The position numbers and the translations under genes were made by a program. Below, piece by piece: positions 36,001-48,300 of a stretch of DNA of 64,000 nucleotides (position 1 is the first letter of the stretch; each line of letters begins with the position of its first letter). Source of the DNA: Casuarina equisetifolia (taxonomy: Eukaryota; Streptophyta; Magnoliopsida; Fagales; Casuarinaceae); NCBI GenBank assembly GCA_028551475.1, contig CM052356.1, positions 27,865,884-27,929,883 of the forward strand, written 5' to 3'. The notes below the pieces were generated by a model, which was not told the DNA's origin, did not search any database, and worked only from the letters and a program-made list of their open reading frames with translations.

Positions 36001-37921
36001 TGAATCCACAAGTTCCACCTCCGTCTCTTCCACAATCATCACAAATTCCAAGTGTCTCTTCGCTTCCTCTTTATTCTTCTTCACAGCCACCTCCACTTCA
36101 GCAGCCTCAGATGCCAACTGCTTCGACTCAGTTGCAACAGCCACTGCAGACAACTGGAATTCCTCATATGCCACTGCAACTGCCATTGCCACCACAACCT
36201 AGAGCACCGTCAGTTCCATCTTACCATCATCAGTATCCCCCACAACTCGGTCCAAATGCAGGTTTCCAACATCCTAATGCTTCTCAGCATCTTTCACAGC
36301 CCATCTTTCATGTAAGCGAAGATTGTATTGTTACCCAGTGAATATTGATTGTCTAGATATTAGATTGAATAAAGTTGTTTTCTATATCAATAAATTTTGC
36401 AGCCAGGTAGTAAACCTTCTGCTGGCATTGGGTCTTCATTTCCGCCAGGGCAGGCATCTCTTCCTCAATCACTGTATCAGGTATATGCATCCTTGTAGTC
36501 ACTGGATGGAATTATTATGTCAGCGCATTCTCTTACAGTAATAGTCTATCTTGTTTAGTGCCTGGATTTATTGGTTTCATTGTGCTTTCTCATGGGCATA
36601 AAATCTTGCCTTGTCCTACTGAAGCCTACCTGAGCCAGCTTATTAAGGCTGGTTTTTGTTGCTGTCAGAGTGAATGTCCCTTTAAACTAGATTTAAGTGC
36701 TCATTAAGAGGTGTTGGGTTTTCTATAGTTGGTGATGAAATTGTAACAACGGAACTTGAGTAGCTGGTAAACAGTGTATATGCATGTCAAAAGATTGATA
36801 CGGGAGTCCTTTCATTTCATCAGACATTTACACTACTTTGTGAGTGGGAGGTCATTGCAACGAGATTATTCAGAGTAGAAATCATCACGGTGATTGATAT
36901 GTTTCCTTGTGTGGACTACTAGAAACTAATTTGACCTAAATTTTCAAGATCAGTATTAACGAAAAAATTTGGGTACTCATCATTGTACCTTGACCAAATT
37001 GTGGTTATGGCTTTAGTAGTTCCTTATAAACATATACATCAAGGAAAAGATGGTCACCCACCATCAGTTGCCACCCATACTGATGCATCAACTGCACAAA
37101 TAGTCAGCCTATCAGATTTCGTTCAGTTATGTTAATTCCTTACTGTTAACCACGAACAATCTTATCTTGAAGTGAAGTTCCAGGAGCGTGACACTAAGAA
37201 GCTTTATGTACATTTGATATGCCAAAGGTGATAATTTCCCATAAGCTAGAGAAGTTCCAATCTCATCTTAGATAAATTCCATTTTCAATTTAGATACCTT
37301 TGCTGGGCGTATTGAAAATGACCCTTCCAGTGAATTCTCAGTTTTAGTCAATTTTTCTCATGTGGTCTGTGAAATATGCAGAATAGCATAGGTTAAATTG
37401 CATAATTTAAGCATTGAATAGTTGTTGCAACATGCCTGCAGTTGGTAATTCTGAAATTTCGTTCAATTTTTGCTGACAGTTTCCACCTTTTTTATTTTTT
37501 ATTTTTTTTTCAGGCAGCAGGTCAACATATGGGGACAGAATTCGGCAATCAAGGTGGAAGTTCCATGCAAATCGATAGAGGATCTTCTTGGATGTCTGGC
37601 CAACCCGAGAATTCTGGAGTAACGCCGTATTCAGGTTTTGCAGGACCTCCAGCAGTAGTTCCTAGTCAGATGGGTCCTGGCAATCAACCAGCTCGCCCCC
37701 AATCTGTAATTCCTCTGCAACTGTTTAAATTTCATATCATCTGGATTTTTGTTAATAGCTTGAGGTCAACTCTGATTCTTCCGCATATCATGTAGTTGAC
37801 ACCGGAGATGGAGAAGGCGCTACTTCAACAGGTCATGAGCCTTACACCTGAACAGATCAATCTCCTGCCTCCAGAGCAAAGGAATCAAGTGCTTCAACTA
37901 CAGCAGATATTGCGACAGTGA
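33063..37921 (+). CDS. ESP1: CstF64-like 3'-end processing factor lacking an RRM (ESP1-like)
   Basis: Nuclear pre-mRNA 3'-end processing protein; the Arabidopsis homologue ESP1 was found through enhanced RNA silencing when mutated. Seven exons: 33063-33155, 33302-33379, 35609-35647, 35748-36311, 36403-36480, 37514-37705 and 37796-37921; 389 aa. All internal introns are phase 0. The N-terminus has the CstF64 hinge-type helices (MSKNQLYEIMSQMKTLIEQN, ARQILIQNPLLTKALFQAQI, about residues 18-65). The middle (70-345) is Pro/Gln/Ser-rich and low complexity. The C-terminal 41 residues form the CstF64 C-terminal domain (LTPEMEKALLQQVMSLTPEQ, INLLPPEQRNQVLQLQQIL). The RNA-recognition motif that starts ordinary CstF64 is absent, as in ESP1. 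Intron 2 is unusually long, 2229 bases. Neighbour order (DUF1666-NAC-ESP1) supports the identity. Confidence 0.9.
34437..34470. repeat. Mixed GT/AC and GATA microsatellite in ESP1 intron 2
   Basis: A run of tgtata, cacaca and then gatagatagata units. It lies in the long second intron. Confidence 0.8.
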
Positions 37922-39680
37922 AACTGCGAAATTTGATTTATTAAGGAAACATCCTGCTGGACATTTGTTTTAGCTGAGATTCAATTTTGTTTTGTCATGT
38001 GCGTATTAGTTGGTTCAGGGAAGAATTACACAGAAGTTGATATAAAAGCGCTTCGTAAACATAGTTGTAGTTCATTGTCGTGAGAAAAGGGGTAAAAAAA
38101 AAAAGGGAAACGTTTGCATGTAGTTTTGGAGGCCAATTCGTTATAGCTTGTATCATGTCTTCTCTTTTGTGGCTTGACCCTGTCGGCTTCGGGGGATTGT
38201 TCTGTTTCACAGTAAATATGTGACCGTGATTGTTATCAAGTCTCTCTCTCTACATATTGACACCAGTGCCTTCTTATCTTTCTGATGAGATTATTAGATG
38301 GAGTGCTCTTAAGCTTTATTCTATTTGGAAGGTTGGTAAAGTACAAATTAAAAAGGTTTGCAAAGTGAAATGGTGGTGATATTTATATTTTTGTTCATGT
38401 TTGCAAGGACACTATCCCACAACTCAGTCGCCTAGGGCCAATTTAAGAACAAGTTAAAAAGGTAAAATATGCAGCATTCTATTTGAATTATTGATAAACC
38501 AACCCTTTATTTTACAACAGAATCGATGGTATGTTGTTATCGTGATAACATACAACCGTAATAAATGTCATTTCTCACTCTGTTACCGCCACAAAAATTA
38601 AAACTAGATTAAATTTTCAGAATGATTTTACAATGACACTATACATTGACAACATACGAAAAAGCTGTGAAGATCAAATTTATCTAATGAATGGGCAGGA
38701 TTACAGTAGACGGACCTGGCAAAACCAGCCAACCGAGCTTTCACCAGTGCTAGAACCAGCAACATAAAAAGGATGATGAGACAAGGGAATAGTGAAGGAC
38801 CAAGTAACCATTAAATATAATCTTGAACGCCAGTTCGACGTACAGGATCCAGTATAACACGCGATGGACTGGATGAAGAAAATCTTCGGGCATATCACCA
38901 ATCTTCAGGAGCAACTCACTGGATCAAAATTTCGTTAAGAAGGAAATGCTAATGAGGAGGGGACTTTAAGCCCTGCCCAAGCACATGACAACTAAGGAGG
39001 AAAAGTCATCCATGCTCTGCTGCAGGCCATCTGTGCCAAATCACCTAATGGTAAAGATCAAAGGGTCAAAAGAGGAAAAGGCAATACAGCGTGAGACCAG
39101 AACAGTTCAATCAACAATCACAAATGCTTGCCACAACAGCATGGTCAGATTGTTGATACAGAAAGATCAAGGATCCGAAATACAAGCACAATGGTTTCAC
39201 TAGATGCATTAAATAGTAAAACTGCAACCACACTAGATCACTTCAACTAGTAGCAATTTTTCTTTTTTTTTTTTGGGATATCAAATACAAAATAAACATA
39301 TGTATTGACAATAAGAGAATTTGATTTATTTCACACAGCCCAGAAGACGTCCCTTAATGTTACTGACGAAAATTACAAAATTCAAACGAAAAAGTAAATC
39401 CAGATAATTTTCCTTGATATGCCACATGGTGATAGTACTGGTCAGAAAAGAAAAACTCAATTATTTGATCCAACGGCTTGAATATTTCTCTATACTACAG
39501 CTATAAATACACAAAAGAAGCATACATGGCCCAGATACAAAAGACAAACTAAAAATTACATAAAAACAGTGAAGTGGTCAGATAACCTGAACCAAAATGA
39601 TTACCTGAGTTGGCAAACACACAAAGACAGGACTGGCAACCAGATGACCTCCAAAAGAAAAGAAAGGGAAATTGAATACG
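37922..39680. other. Intergenic region between convergent ESP1 and EMB1865 genes
   Basis: Holds both 3' UTRs. No recognisable frame, RNA or repeat beyond short homopolymers. Confidence 0.5.
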
Positions 39681-42600
39681 TCAAGCATTCTTGGTTGAAG
39701 TATGATGGTCGACTCCAACTCTTGGTATAGACAAATCTTCATCCTCTTCCCAACGAGGTTCGCCATCCCTATCTCCACCACCAGAATTCATGCTCGAAGG
39801 TTCATCCTCACTCTGCATAAGATAATAAGCATTTGATCTCAGGATCTTTACAGTTTTCATTAGATATGAAAAATGAAATAAAAACGGTCCAACAGGAAGC
39901 TGCCAATTATAATTCCTAACCCATCTCACATATGAGAGATTTTTCACCAACAATACCAAACAAGACTAGCAGTCAATTAAAAGTAGGTAGCACAGAAAAA
40001 AATTCTCACTCGGGTGATCTCTGAGACATTAGCAATCTTCTTAGAATCTTCTGAGTTCCAGGCACTATCATCCTCTGCATCTTGAGAAACACCCTGAGGC
40101 AATTAACAAAAAAAGTTCAGGCGGTCTAATCCACAATGAAACTTCCATGAAAGAAGTAAAAACAAACGGTGAAAGTGCCGTAAAAAATTACTCAAGAAAA
40201 ATAATCCATATTGCAACTCCTGGAATCGTCATTTATCAAATTCGCAAAGAATCAACAGTTGAGATATGTTACCCTTTTATTTAACAGTTTCTGAAAATCG
40301 GTTAATTCCAGAATAAATCAAACACAAAGAAGACTCGGGAATGTGACTTCATCTGATTCATTCTTGAGAACAACAAGCAATATCCTAGATATTCCTACAT
40401 GGACCCATATATAGCAAATCAGATCTTCAGAAAAAACATGAAGGCAGAAGGACCAAATCAACTATAGGTGATTTTTCCATCTTAGAAGGGGCCAAGAGAT
40501 ATGCAAAATCACAAATTCAAGAAACAAACGTAGATTATTTTAGGTGACTACAACAATAGTACAAGTGTCTATCTACAGGACAGGGAGAAGAAGAGAGAGA
40601 GGCAAACGGAGGAAATGGGGAAAGATGAAAACTATACTTACAAGTTCTTTTCTCATTTGCTCTATGTTTTTCTCTAATTCAGAGATGTGCTCACTAAGAG
40701 CCTGCAAAGATATACAACATAAAATGCAACATTAAGGACACTTCCAGAATCAAGACTAGCACAATTACGTGCATTTTCTTATAAGGAGTCATAAAAGATG
40801 GAACCTCATGACGTTGCATGGCCACTGAACGCTTTAGTGCCTTTGCCTTTGTTAACAGGTTTCGTGGCCTTATGCTAATGGGCCGCCGATAGTTCTTTCC
40901 ACGATAATAAATAAGAGCATAGCCTTTTGGGACTCTTTCAATTGCCACTAGTATTCCACCACTTTCATATTCCAATAACCTTGCTGTGTCCTCCACAAAA
41001 GCAAGGGTCTTTTGTTTAGAAATTAGTTTCACAAGTTCTCTATGCTTCCAGTGCAAATGCATATTCTCAATGACACCATCAAAAACACCACGAATTCCTG
41101 ATCCATATGATTCAAGTCCTTAGTGTTGAGCTAAGAAGATAAATGCACCGAATAAAATGAGAAAATCACTCACCGAGGGGCAAGTAGGCCTTCATTCTCA
41201 AACCAACCCTACAAAACATAACCCGTTCCTCATCAGTGATTGTTTCCTGGTCGTGGTCAGGACCAGCAGGAATCATTGATGCCTCAATTTTAGCTAACAG
41301 TCTTTCTGCTCTAAGCTTTTTGGCCTGGGCCTGTTATCAACAAAGAATCAACCAAAAATTGAAGAAAAACAAAAATGTGGCATTTTAATCCAGTAGCAAC
41401 TAATCAAATTGTGACACAACAGTCTAGTAAAATAGCCTATGCAAAATAAATATTCCTTCTCAAGGGGAGACATTAGATGTTAAAAAGACAAAGCAGCGTA
41501 GTCAATTTCAAATGTTAAGTAGAATAAGAAAGGGACCAGAGGAATATTTTCCCAGTTGGAAACAGACTAAAGTTAAGTACACACAATGCACAGCATACTT
41601 CTCTTTTCCGTTTTTGGTTCCTCAGTAAGGTGAGTAGATTCTTTTTTTTCATTTTTGGTTCCTTAGTAAAGTGAATAGATTCTATTATGCTTACAATAAT
41701 GCAAACACAATCCAAGCATTAATGTTTAGGCACACAAACACAAACATGGAGATCAACTTACAACTGCTAATTTATGTTCAATTCGTTTCACAAGCCTAGC
41801 ACTCTTAGCTCTGGAAGCTTCTTCAATCATCCTCTCACGTTCTTCAGCAGATATATCAATTCCCCAGCGGGCTTGAGCCTCATAAAACTCAGCCAAAGTA
41901 CCAGCAAGTGCCTGCCCTTCATCTTCACCTGCTTGAGATACATCCGATGCTCCATGTTGCACTTTCTTTTCTACATCTTCACCAGCTTGAGCTACATCTA
42001 CTGCTCTACTCTGCACTGCGTCTTCCACATCTTGACCCCATTGTGCGAACTCTTTTTCTTCAGCCAAAGCAGCTGTTGCAAGTACCCGTCCTTCATCTCT
42101 ACCTGATTGAGCTGCTTCCACCACTCCACGCCGCACTTTCTCTTCTACATCCTGTATCTTCTTCGCCAGTTCCTGTCTTTCAGCCAAAGCAGTGGCTACA
42201 CTCGGTGGGAGAAAGTCCTTTCCACGATATATGACAATGTAATATTTGTTTCTAAGCAGTAATACCCCTCCTGTTAATAGCTGCAAGAGAGGTTCAATTT
42301 AAAACTAGTACCCTTAGTTATAGGGAAAGACAAGTTAATAATGACCTGAAGAAGATCAGCACAAAAACATACCTTTATCTCCTCAGCCATCAGTTTGTTA
42401 TTTGTATTCTGGATACCTCTTTTAACAGCAATCTTCGCCACTAAGCTCTTCTCCCAGAGCTTAATAATAGCGGATGCCAATCCCTGATGGTTTCTATTTC
42501 TCCCTTCACAAGGGATTCAAGAAAATAAAAATCAATGTCACAAGTAGAGATTCTAAACTTATAGAAACGTACTCATCGAAGGTGAAATTACCAAGAGCAA

Positions 42601-44332
42601 AATGACAGGGAAGCGATTTAGCAACTTTCCTTAGGTTAGTCATCTCCGCATTGGTAAGTCTTGATCGCATTCCAGTAGGAAGAAGCCTGAAAGGTGTTTT
42701 ATAACCAGGAATCTTTTCAGGAAGTAAATCCGCATCAACAGGAAGCACTCCTGTACCCCACCATTCAACAAAACGAGGACCTAAACCATCAAGGAGACTG
42801 TTGTATTCAGCTTCTTCTTCTGTCATGTTCACAGGAGGGTTTAGGTTTCTCAAAGCTGGCTCGCTCTTTTCCAGACTTGGTGTTGCACCACTGCCACTTC
42901 TTGTTGTGGAATTGTTAGCAGTAGAAACATCTGGAACAAAAAGTGCATCACCTTCCCGAGCAACCGGTTGGGAACTAGAAGGCCCTTTATAATTGCTACC
43001 CCGGTACACCACCATGGCACTCCCAGACCTCCATAGAACAAACCCTCCCGTTCGTCTCTGGCAGTCAAAAACCAGATTTTGTAGTCAGTTTACATGGTCC
43101 CCGATCATTGCCAATTAAATTAGTTACACATATAATAAGCAAACAAAATAACAGCATCAATTCAGATTTTGAAATATGACACGACTACTACTAGAAAAAC
43201 CAATAGCATCAATTCAGGAACTCAAATTACCAAGGTACCAAGATGTCAGAAATTAACATGTTGTAGCAAACGAATAGAAAGTACCACTCTCTCCAAAAAG
43301 AGAGACGAAGAATAAAGTGCCCGTCTGAATGGATGACGGTCGTATTTAAAGTGATTAGGTTAACAAGTATTTTAACCTGTATATCTATAGCTTTTTTTCT
43401 TCATGAATGAAGATTAATCAGAATGTATCGCACAGATAAGTCCGGTTCAGAACCAGAAGCCAAGGAAACCAGTAATGTCCAACCTCGACGATCTCATGTG
43501 CTGTCTTCATATCGTGTGCGAGCTCCTCGTGAAATTTGAGCCTCACCAGCTCCTCCTTTCTCCACTTGAAGTGGATTTTCTCTAACACCTCCTTCGTGAG
43601 CCCGGCCTTGGGCACGCTGATCCTCTCTCTCAGCACCATGCCCATCCTCCTCAACCTTCTCAGCTCCTCATCCTCGATCGTCAACTCCGCCAATGTTGGT
43701 GCCCTTGCCACCTCCCTCCTCTCTCTCCTCGGCCTTCCTTTCTCTTCAATCTTCTCCTCTTCCCTCTCCCATGGCAAAACGTCTTCATTTACACTATCCT
43801 CACCTTCAACCAACATCATATCCGGCCGAACCCATTCTCTCCGCAACAAATCCCCCAGCTTCTCCTCCCCGGTCACCGGCATTGCATCCCTGATTTCAAT
43901 CCCATCAGGTTGTTCATCCTCCTCTCCATCCGCTCCTAACCCCAAGTTCCGCAACCGAAGCACAATTCTCTCAATTGCGCTCTGTCCTTTGTCCCTCTCG
44001 AAGTGCCGAGGCTCTGGTGCCTCCGCTTCATCCCTTTTCAGGTTGGTTTTACGTGGTTCGACGGCAGGGCTGGGAGAGGGCCACTTACTGAGCCAGGGGG
44101 CGGAGGCGGCCCTGGGCTTGGCGGCAGGCGAGGGCTTCGGGTCGGCATCGCCACGGTTATCGGTGGTGGTGGTGGTAGAGGTTCGGAGCGAGGAGAAAGG
44201 CTTGAGGAGGTGAAATGACAGATTTGGACCCGAGGAGAAGAGGGGGTTCACAGAGCGAGAGTGGGAGTGAGAGGTGAGTGGGAACGAGCTCCTCAGTGGT
44301 AGTTCAGATATTTTGGCGGTCGTGAATGCCAT
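39681..44332 (-). CDS. EMB1865: CRM-domain organelle RNA splicing factor (EMB1865-like)
   Basis: CRM (CRS1-YhbY) proteins bind group II introns and aid their splicing in chloroplasts or mitochondria. Nine exons: 44332-43484, 43057-42592, 42503-42373, 42280-41762, 41330-41174, 41097-40805, 40701-40642, 40093-40010 and 39812-39681; 896 aa. The N-terminus is Ser/Thr/Arg-rich and acid-poor, fitting an organelle transit peptide, and APWLSKWP is a family motif. Three CRM domains: about 222-310 (ends [17 protein letters not shown]), about 424-505 (ends [20 protein letters not shown]) and about 688-785 (contains WKHRELVKL and [15 protein letters not shown]). Between CRM2 and CRM3, residues 525-604 form a degenerate tandem repeat (QDVEEKV..., QDVEDAV..., EDVEKKV...). 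The C-terminus is acidic. EMB1865 is At3g18390, next to NAC058 in Arabidopsis. CFM3-type proteins are the main alternative. Confidence 0.88.
41915..42154 (-). repeat. In-frame degenerate repeat in the CRM-protein linker
   Basis: Three related units of about 18-22 residues: [36 protein letters not shown] and [18 protein letters not shown], with RDEG or EDEG after units 1 and 3. An 18-residue spacer with [10 protein letters not shown] separates units 1 and 2. All lie within exon 4 and keep frame. Confidence 0.85.
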
Positions 44333-45309
44333 CTCCAGTTCTGTGAATCAAGTTCCTTTCATCTCTTTGACGGCTGGAAAGCTGTGGTGAGTTGGTAGAC
44401 CGGAGAGGAAGCGCTGCGACTTGGAGTTCTGCCTTCGGAGAGAGAGATGAAGATAAGATAACGGAAATTTCAGATATTTTGCCGATTTGCTTATATAAGA
44501 TATGCTTCTAAAAAATCTCTATTTATTACCTCAATTTTTCTATTCTGAGCTTTTCATTACCGTCTCTATGTTCTGCTAATGCTATTCCATGTATAAGCTA
44601 ATCACTCCGAACACCCATTACTATACAATTAAGAATACGAGAAACCATAATGTGTTTGGCACTATTTGAAGAGTTTAGTTTATATTCGTGCAGTCAAGGA
44701 AATGGTGGAACCGAAGGTGAAAGCATATCTCTTTTGGATAATGTTGAACCCTGAGAAATGAAGAACATAGAAGTGGGTAAAAGCCACTCGTGCTGCAGAA
44801 GTTTGAGTGACGACCAATTGTGTATTGCAGGTAGTCGTTTTAAAAAATGCAGAGCTTTCATGGTCATGAATGGAGAAACGATGAAAGAAAATTTTGGCCC
44901 AAAACTTTTAACATAATCTTCTGCAGCTAATGTTGGTAGAATTTCTGGGATGAAGACCTTCAAGGAAAGAACTTCTCTATGACTGCTGCTAAATTGGCTT
45001 TAGTGGAATATCAGGCCAATCTGTGACCTTTCCTAATCTGAATAATTTACATAAGTTACTGTTTGAATACATTATTTGTTCGTTTGGTGAAAAGGGAAAA
45101 ATAAAAAATAAAAACAACAAAAATCTAAACTCTTTATTATAAGTACCAAGCATCCATATTACATATACTCTGTTTAAAGAAGACATAAACCGGACAAGAC
45201 TTATATTGTCAGAGAGCACGTACTTCTATCTATCTGTGATGGCTTTCGTGTAAGCAAAACTACATTAAGGGCAAAAATATTCATTAAGGTTAAAATTCAA
45301 AGCAAACTA
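44333..45309. other. Spacer between EMB1865-like and NTMC2T3-like genes
   Basis: EMB1865 promoter on the left, NTMC2T3 3' UTR on the right. A minus-strand frame of 89 codons at 44694-44963 is unrecognised. The SHH2 homologue that sits here in Arabidopsis (from memory) is not present. Confidence 0.5.
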
Positions 45310-48300
45310 TCAGCTGCCTGAAGATTTTCTGCTCAGTGGTGGAGATCCCTTGAGAACTTCCTGACCAAGCTCTGTTATCTTGTTTATTAGAAGCATTTGC
45401 TCTGTCTCGAGTTGCATCATGTACTCTTCCTGCAAATCCTCCAGGCTTTCTAACTCACTTAAAGCTGTGGAGAGTCCTTCAAGATTGCCATCATCGATTA
45501 AAGATTGAAACTTGTTCATCTGTTGCTTCATCTGAGCAGAGTCAACCAGTTAGGCATAATGGAATAAAACTGAAGTCATTCAAACTTGGAAATGAATGAT
45601 AACATTTTCACAATTGGAGAGAGACGATGATGAATAGACCAAAACAGAGGAAAACAGAAAGAATGAAAGCAGTCACACATGAAGTAACAATTACCTCATT
45701 GGAGATTTGGTGTGCTCTAGTTAATGACGGTTCAGAATCTAAACTGGTTTTCTTTTGCAGTTCTGGAACTTTTCTTGTAACTTGAATATGAATCTCTCCC
45801 CTTTTCACCCCCTGGAGAGGTATCCACTTGTCTGACATCTGATTAGGAGGCAACCACTGATACTCTACATCACAAACACCTATACTTGACGTAGGGAGCA
45901 AAGCATTGTGATCTTTAACGTGCAAAACTAGGGGGCTGCCATCATCAAGGAACTCCAAGGTCTGATTCCAATGGGGATTTAGAGTTTTATGTATAACCTG
46001 AAACAAGGCCATGGCGCAGCAGGGATCACATAGTGCAAGCATAGCAAAAGCATACAAGCAAATACACAAAGCTATATGTATCCTAAATTATTGATATAAA
46101 ACTACAAATCCATAAGCAATTCCTGCTTTTGCTACTATTATTGGGATAAAACCCCAAATGAATAGAAAAATCCACTATCAGTGTTTTAATTGAAATAAAA
46201 ACTACCTTGGTTTTCCTCTTCAAGTTTCCGTATTGTACCCTGACATAGGGATCGCTTGTCCCTCTGAGATCAGCTGCAATAAGATCTTTTGCTTCAATGA
46301 GGACAAGTTCAATCCAGCCACCGCCCGAACCCATGGGTGAAGCCTGGACATGTACAAGCAAGAGAAAAAAGAGAAAATAAGCATATTTGGGGTGAAATTA
46401 TGGGGAAAAATTGGCAGCTTCTTCATTTGTAGGAGAAGAGTTCTGAAAAAGCTAAGTCATAACCAACCCAACTCAATGCATCACTTTATGTTGGCCAGTC
46501 TGAGCAGGACTGGCCCAAAATTGCACGCCTAGTTTAGCCAAAAGTTTATGAAAAATTTTTACGACCCTTAAATCTATCCTTGTTTTCATAAATCACACCG
46601 AAGAGAGATAATACCCAGCTCCATCATAACCTCTGAATTCTTCCAAAACCCACATTAGTAAAAGCTTTTTAAGTTAATAACTGCCTAACTGTATGCCAAG
46701 TGATAAGATAAATACCAAGGAAATGAACAAGCACCCCATTTCCATTTTCTAGACTTCATATCAAATTAAGTAGAAAGAAATCTTTTCATGCTAGTAAATA
46801 CCCTTGATCCTTCGTGGTCATCAACCCTAGCCGCTTCCATTTGAAGCCTGAGCTCTCCTGAATTCACTTGTTCAAGGGGGACCCATACATCCCTTGTTGA
46901 TCCCTCCACTAGTCCTTCCAAATTTACTCGTGCAAAACCAATATTATCATCTCCAAATGTTTCTTCACTGAGACATTTTATTTTTAAACATTCGCCACCT
47001 GCTATCTCATCAAATTCAAACTTCTGATTCCAAATAGGGATTGAGGTATGAGCAGTCCTTGTTCTATGGAGAACCTGAAAAGAAGACTCATAGATATGCA
47101 TGATTCACAATTAATAACAATTGAACTTTCACAGAACTTACAGTCCCTAGTTCATGTAACTCGTGATGTTAAGAAGAAAAACAGAACCTCTACCTTTCCA
47201 TACTGCAATTTAACGTATGGCTCAAATTTTCCAGGTTTGTCTTTTCCAATAAGATCCTTTCCTTCAACAACAGTTATAATAATTTTCCTCCCAGTTCTTT
47301 GCAGACCAGTTGATGACCCATACAGGGATTGACGTGGGCTAAGATGATAGCCGTTTAAAGTGTGTGAACCATCCGAGAATTGCCATTCTTTTAGTACAAG
47401 CTTCACTGCCAACTGCAAAATTTATTTAAATGAGGAAAGAAAGAAGGAAAAGGAAAAGGAACTCATTTCACACAAGCATATTTCCATGAAGCAACCTATG
47501 TCAATTAATTAGAATCTATCCATACTATTTTACAGATAAGACTGAAAAACAAATACAAATGAGAGAAAGAGACATAAATGACAGTTTAATGAGTAGGAAG
47601 GCCTGTTCAATTTCCAAGATTAAGTGCAAGCTACTGTTGGTCCACTAGTAGGTTGGGAATATGAAATGTGAACACAGGAGGAGTTTATATAACTGAGTCC
47701 ATAACGTGACAAAAACGAGTCAACTAAAAACCCTAGGTAAATCACACATGATTTCAGGTTGACATACGTGACAATCATACATCAAAGTGCAGCAATGCTG
47801 CACTGAATTGAATGAGTGATATCTTCAATTTGCCTATCTATATTATGATTCTACAAAGTTCATGTTATTTAGTTTCCCAAAAAATAAAGAACAAAAGGAG
47901 GACTTTTGAAACTTTTTAAATGAAAATTCAGCCTGCTAATGCCAATCTCAATTTGAGATTACAAAGTTCAACAAGTTGCCACGAAAACAGTTCTATTTTT
48001 AAACTAAGATTTCGAATGTGAAAAGAAGGAAGAAAAAGGAAAAAGCATGGAACACAACCATCAGTATAGGGAGAGCAATTACTCATCATGAGATTTATTA
48101 ATGTATTACCTCCCCTGACTGGCCCCCCTCTAACGGAACAACCATTTCAACTTCTTTTCCGCAGAATGCATTCTGGGCTATTGCACTAGAATCAGGTCCT
48201 ATTGCCCAAAATGTTGTAGAATCATCTCCAACGTACCTCAACTGTTCATAGGATAGAAGCTGACTTAGTTTACAGAAGTAATTGACATGTTGAGTACCCA

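Noticed and set aside
43536..44213. 225-codon plus-strand frame
   Set aside because: Antisense shadow of exon 1 of the CRM protein; Ser/Leu/Pro-rich as expected of complementary sequence.
44694..44963. 89-codon minus-strand frame as the SHH2 homologue
   Set aside because: No homeodomain or SAWADEE features; not recognisable.
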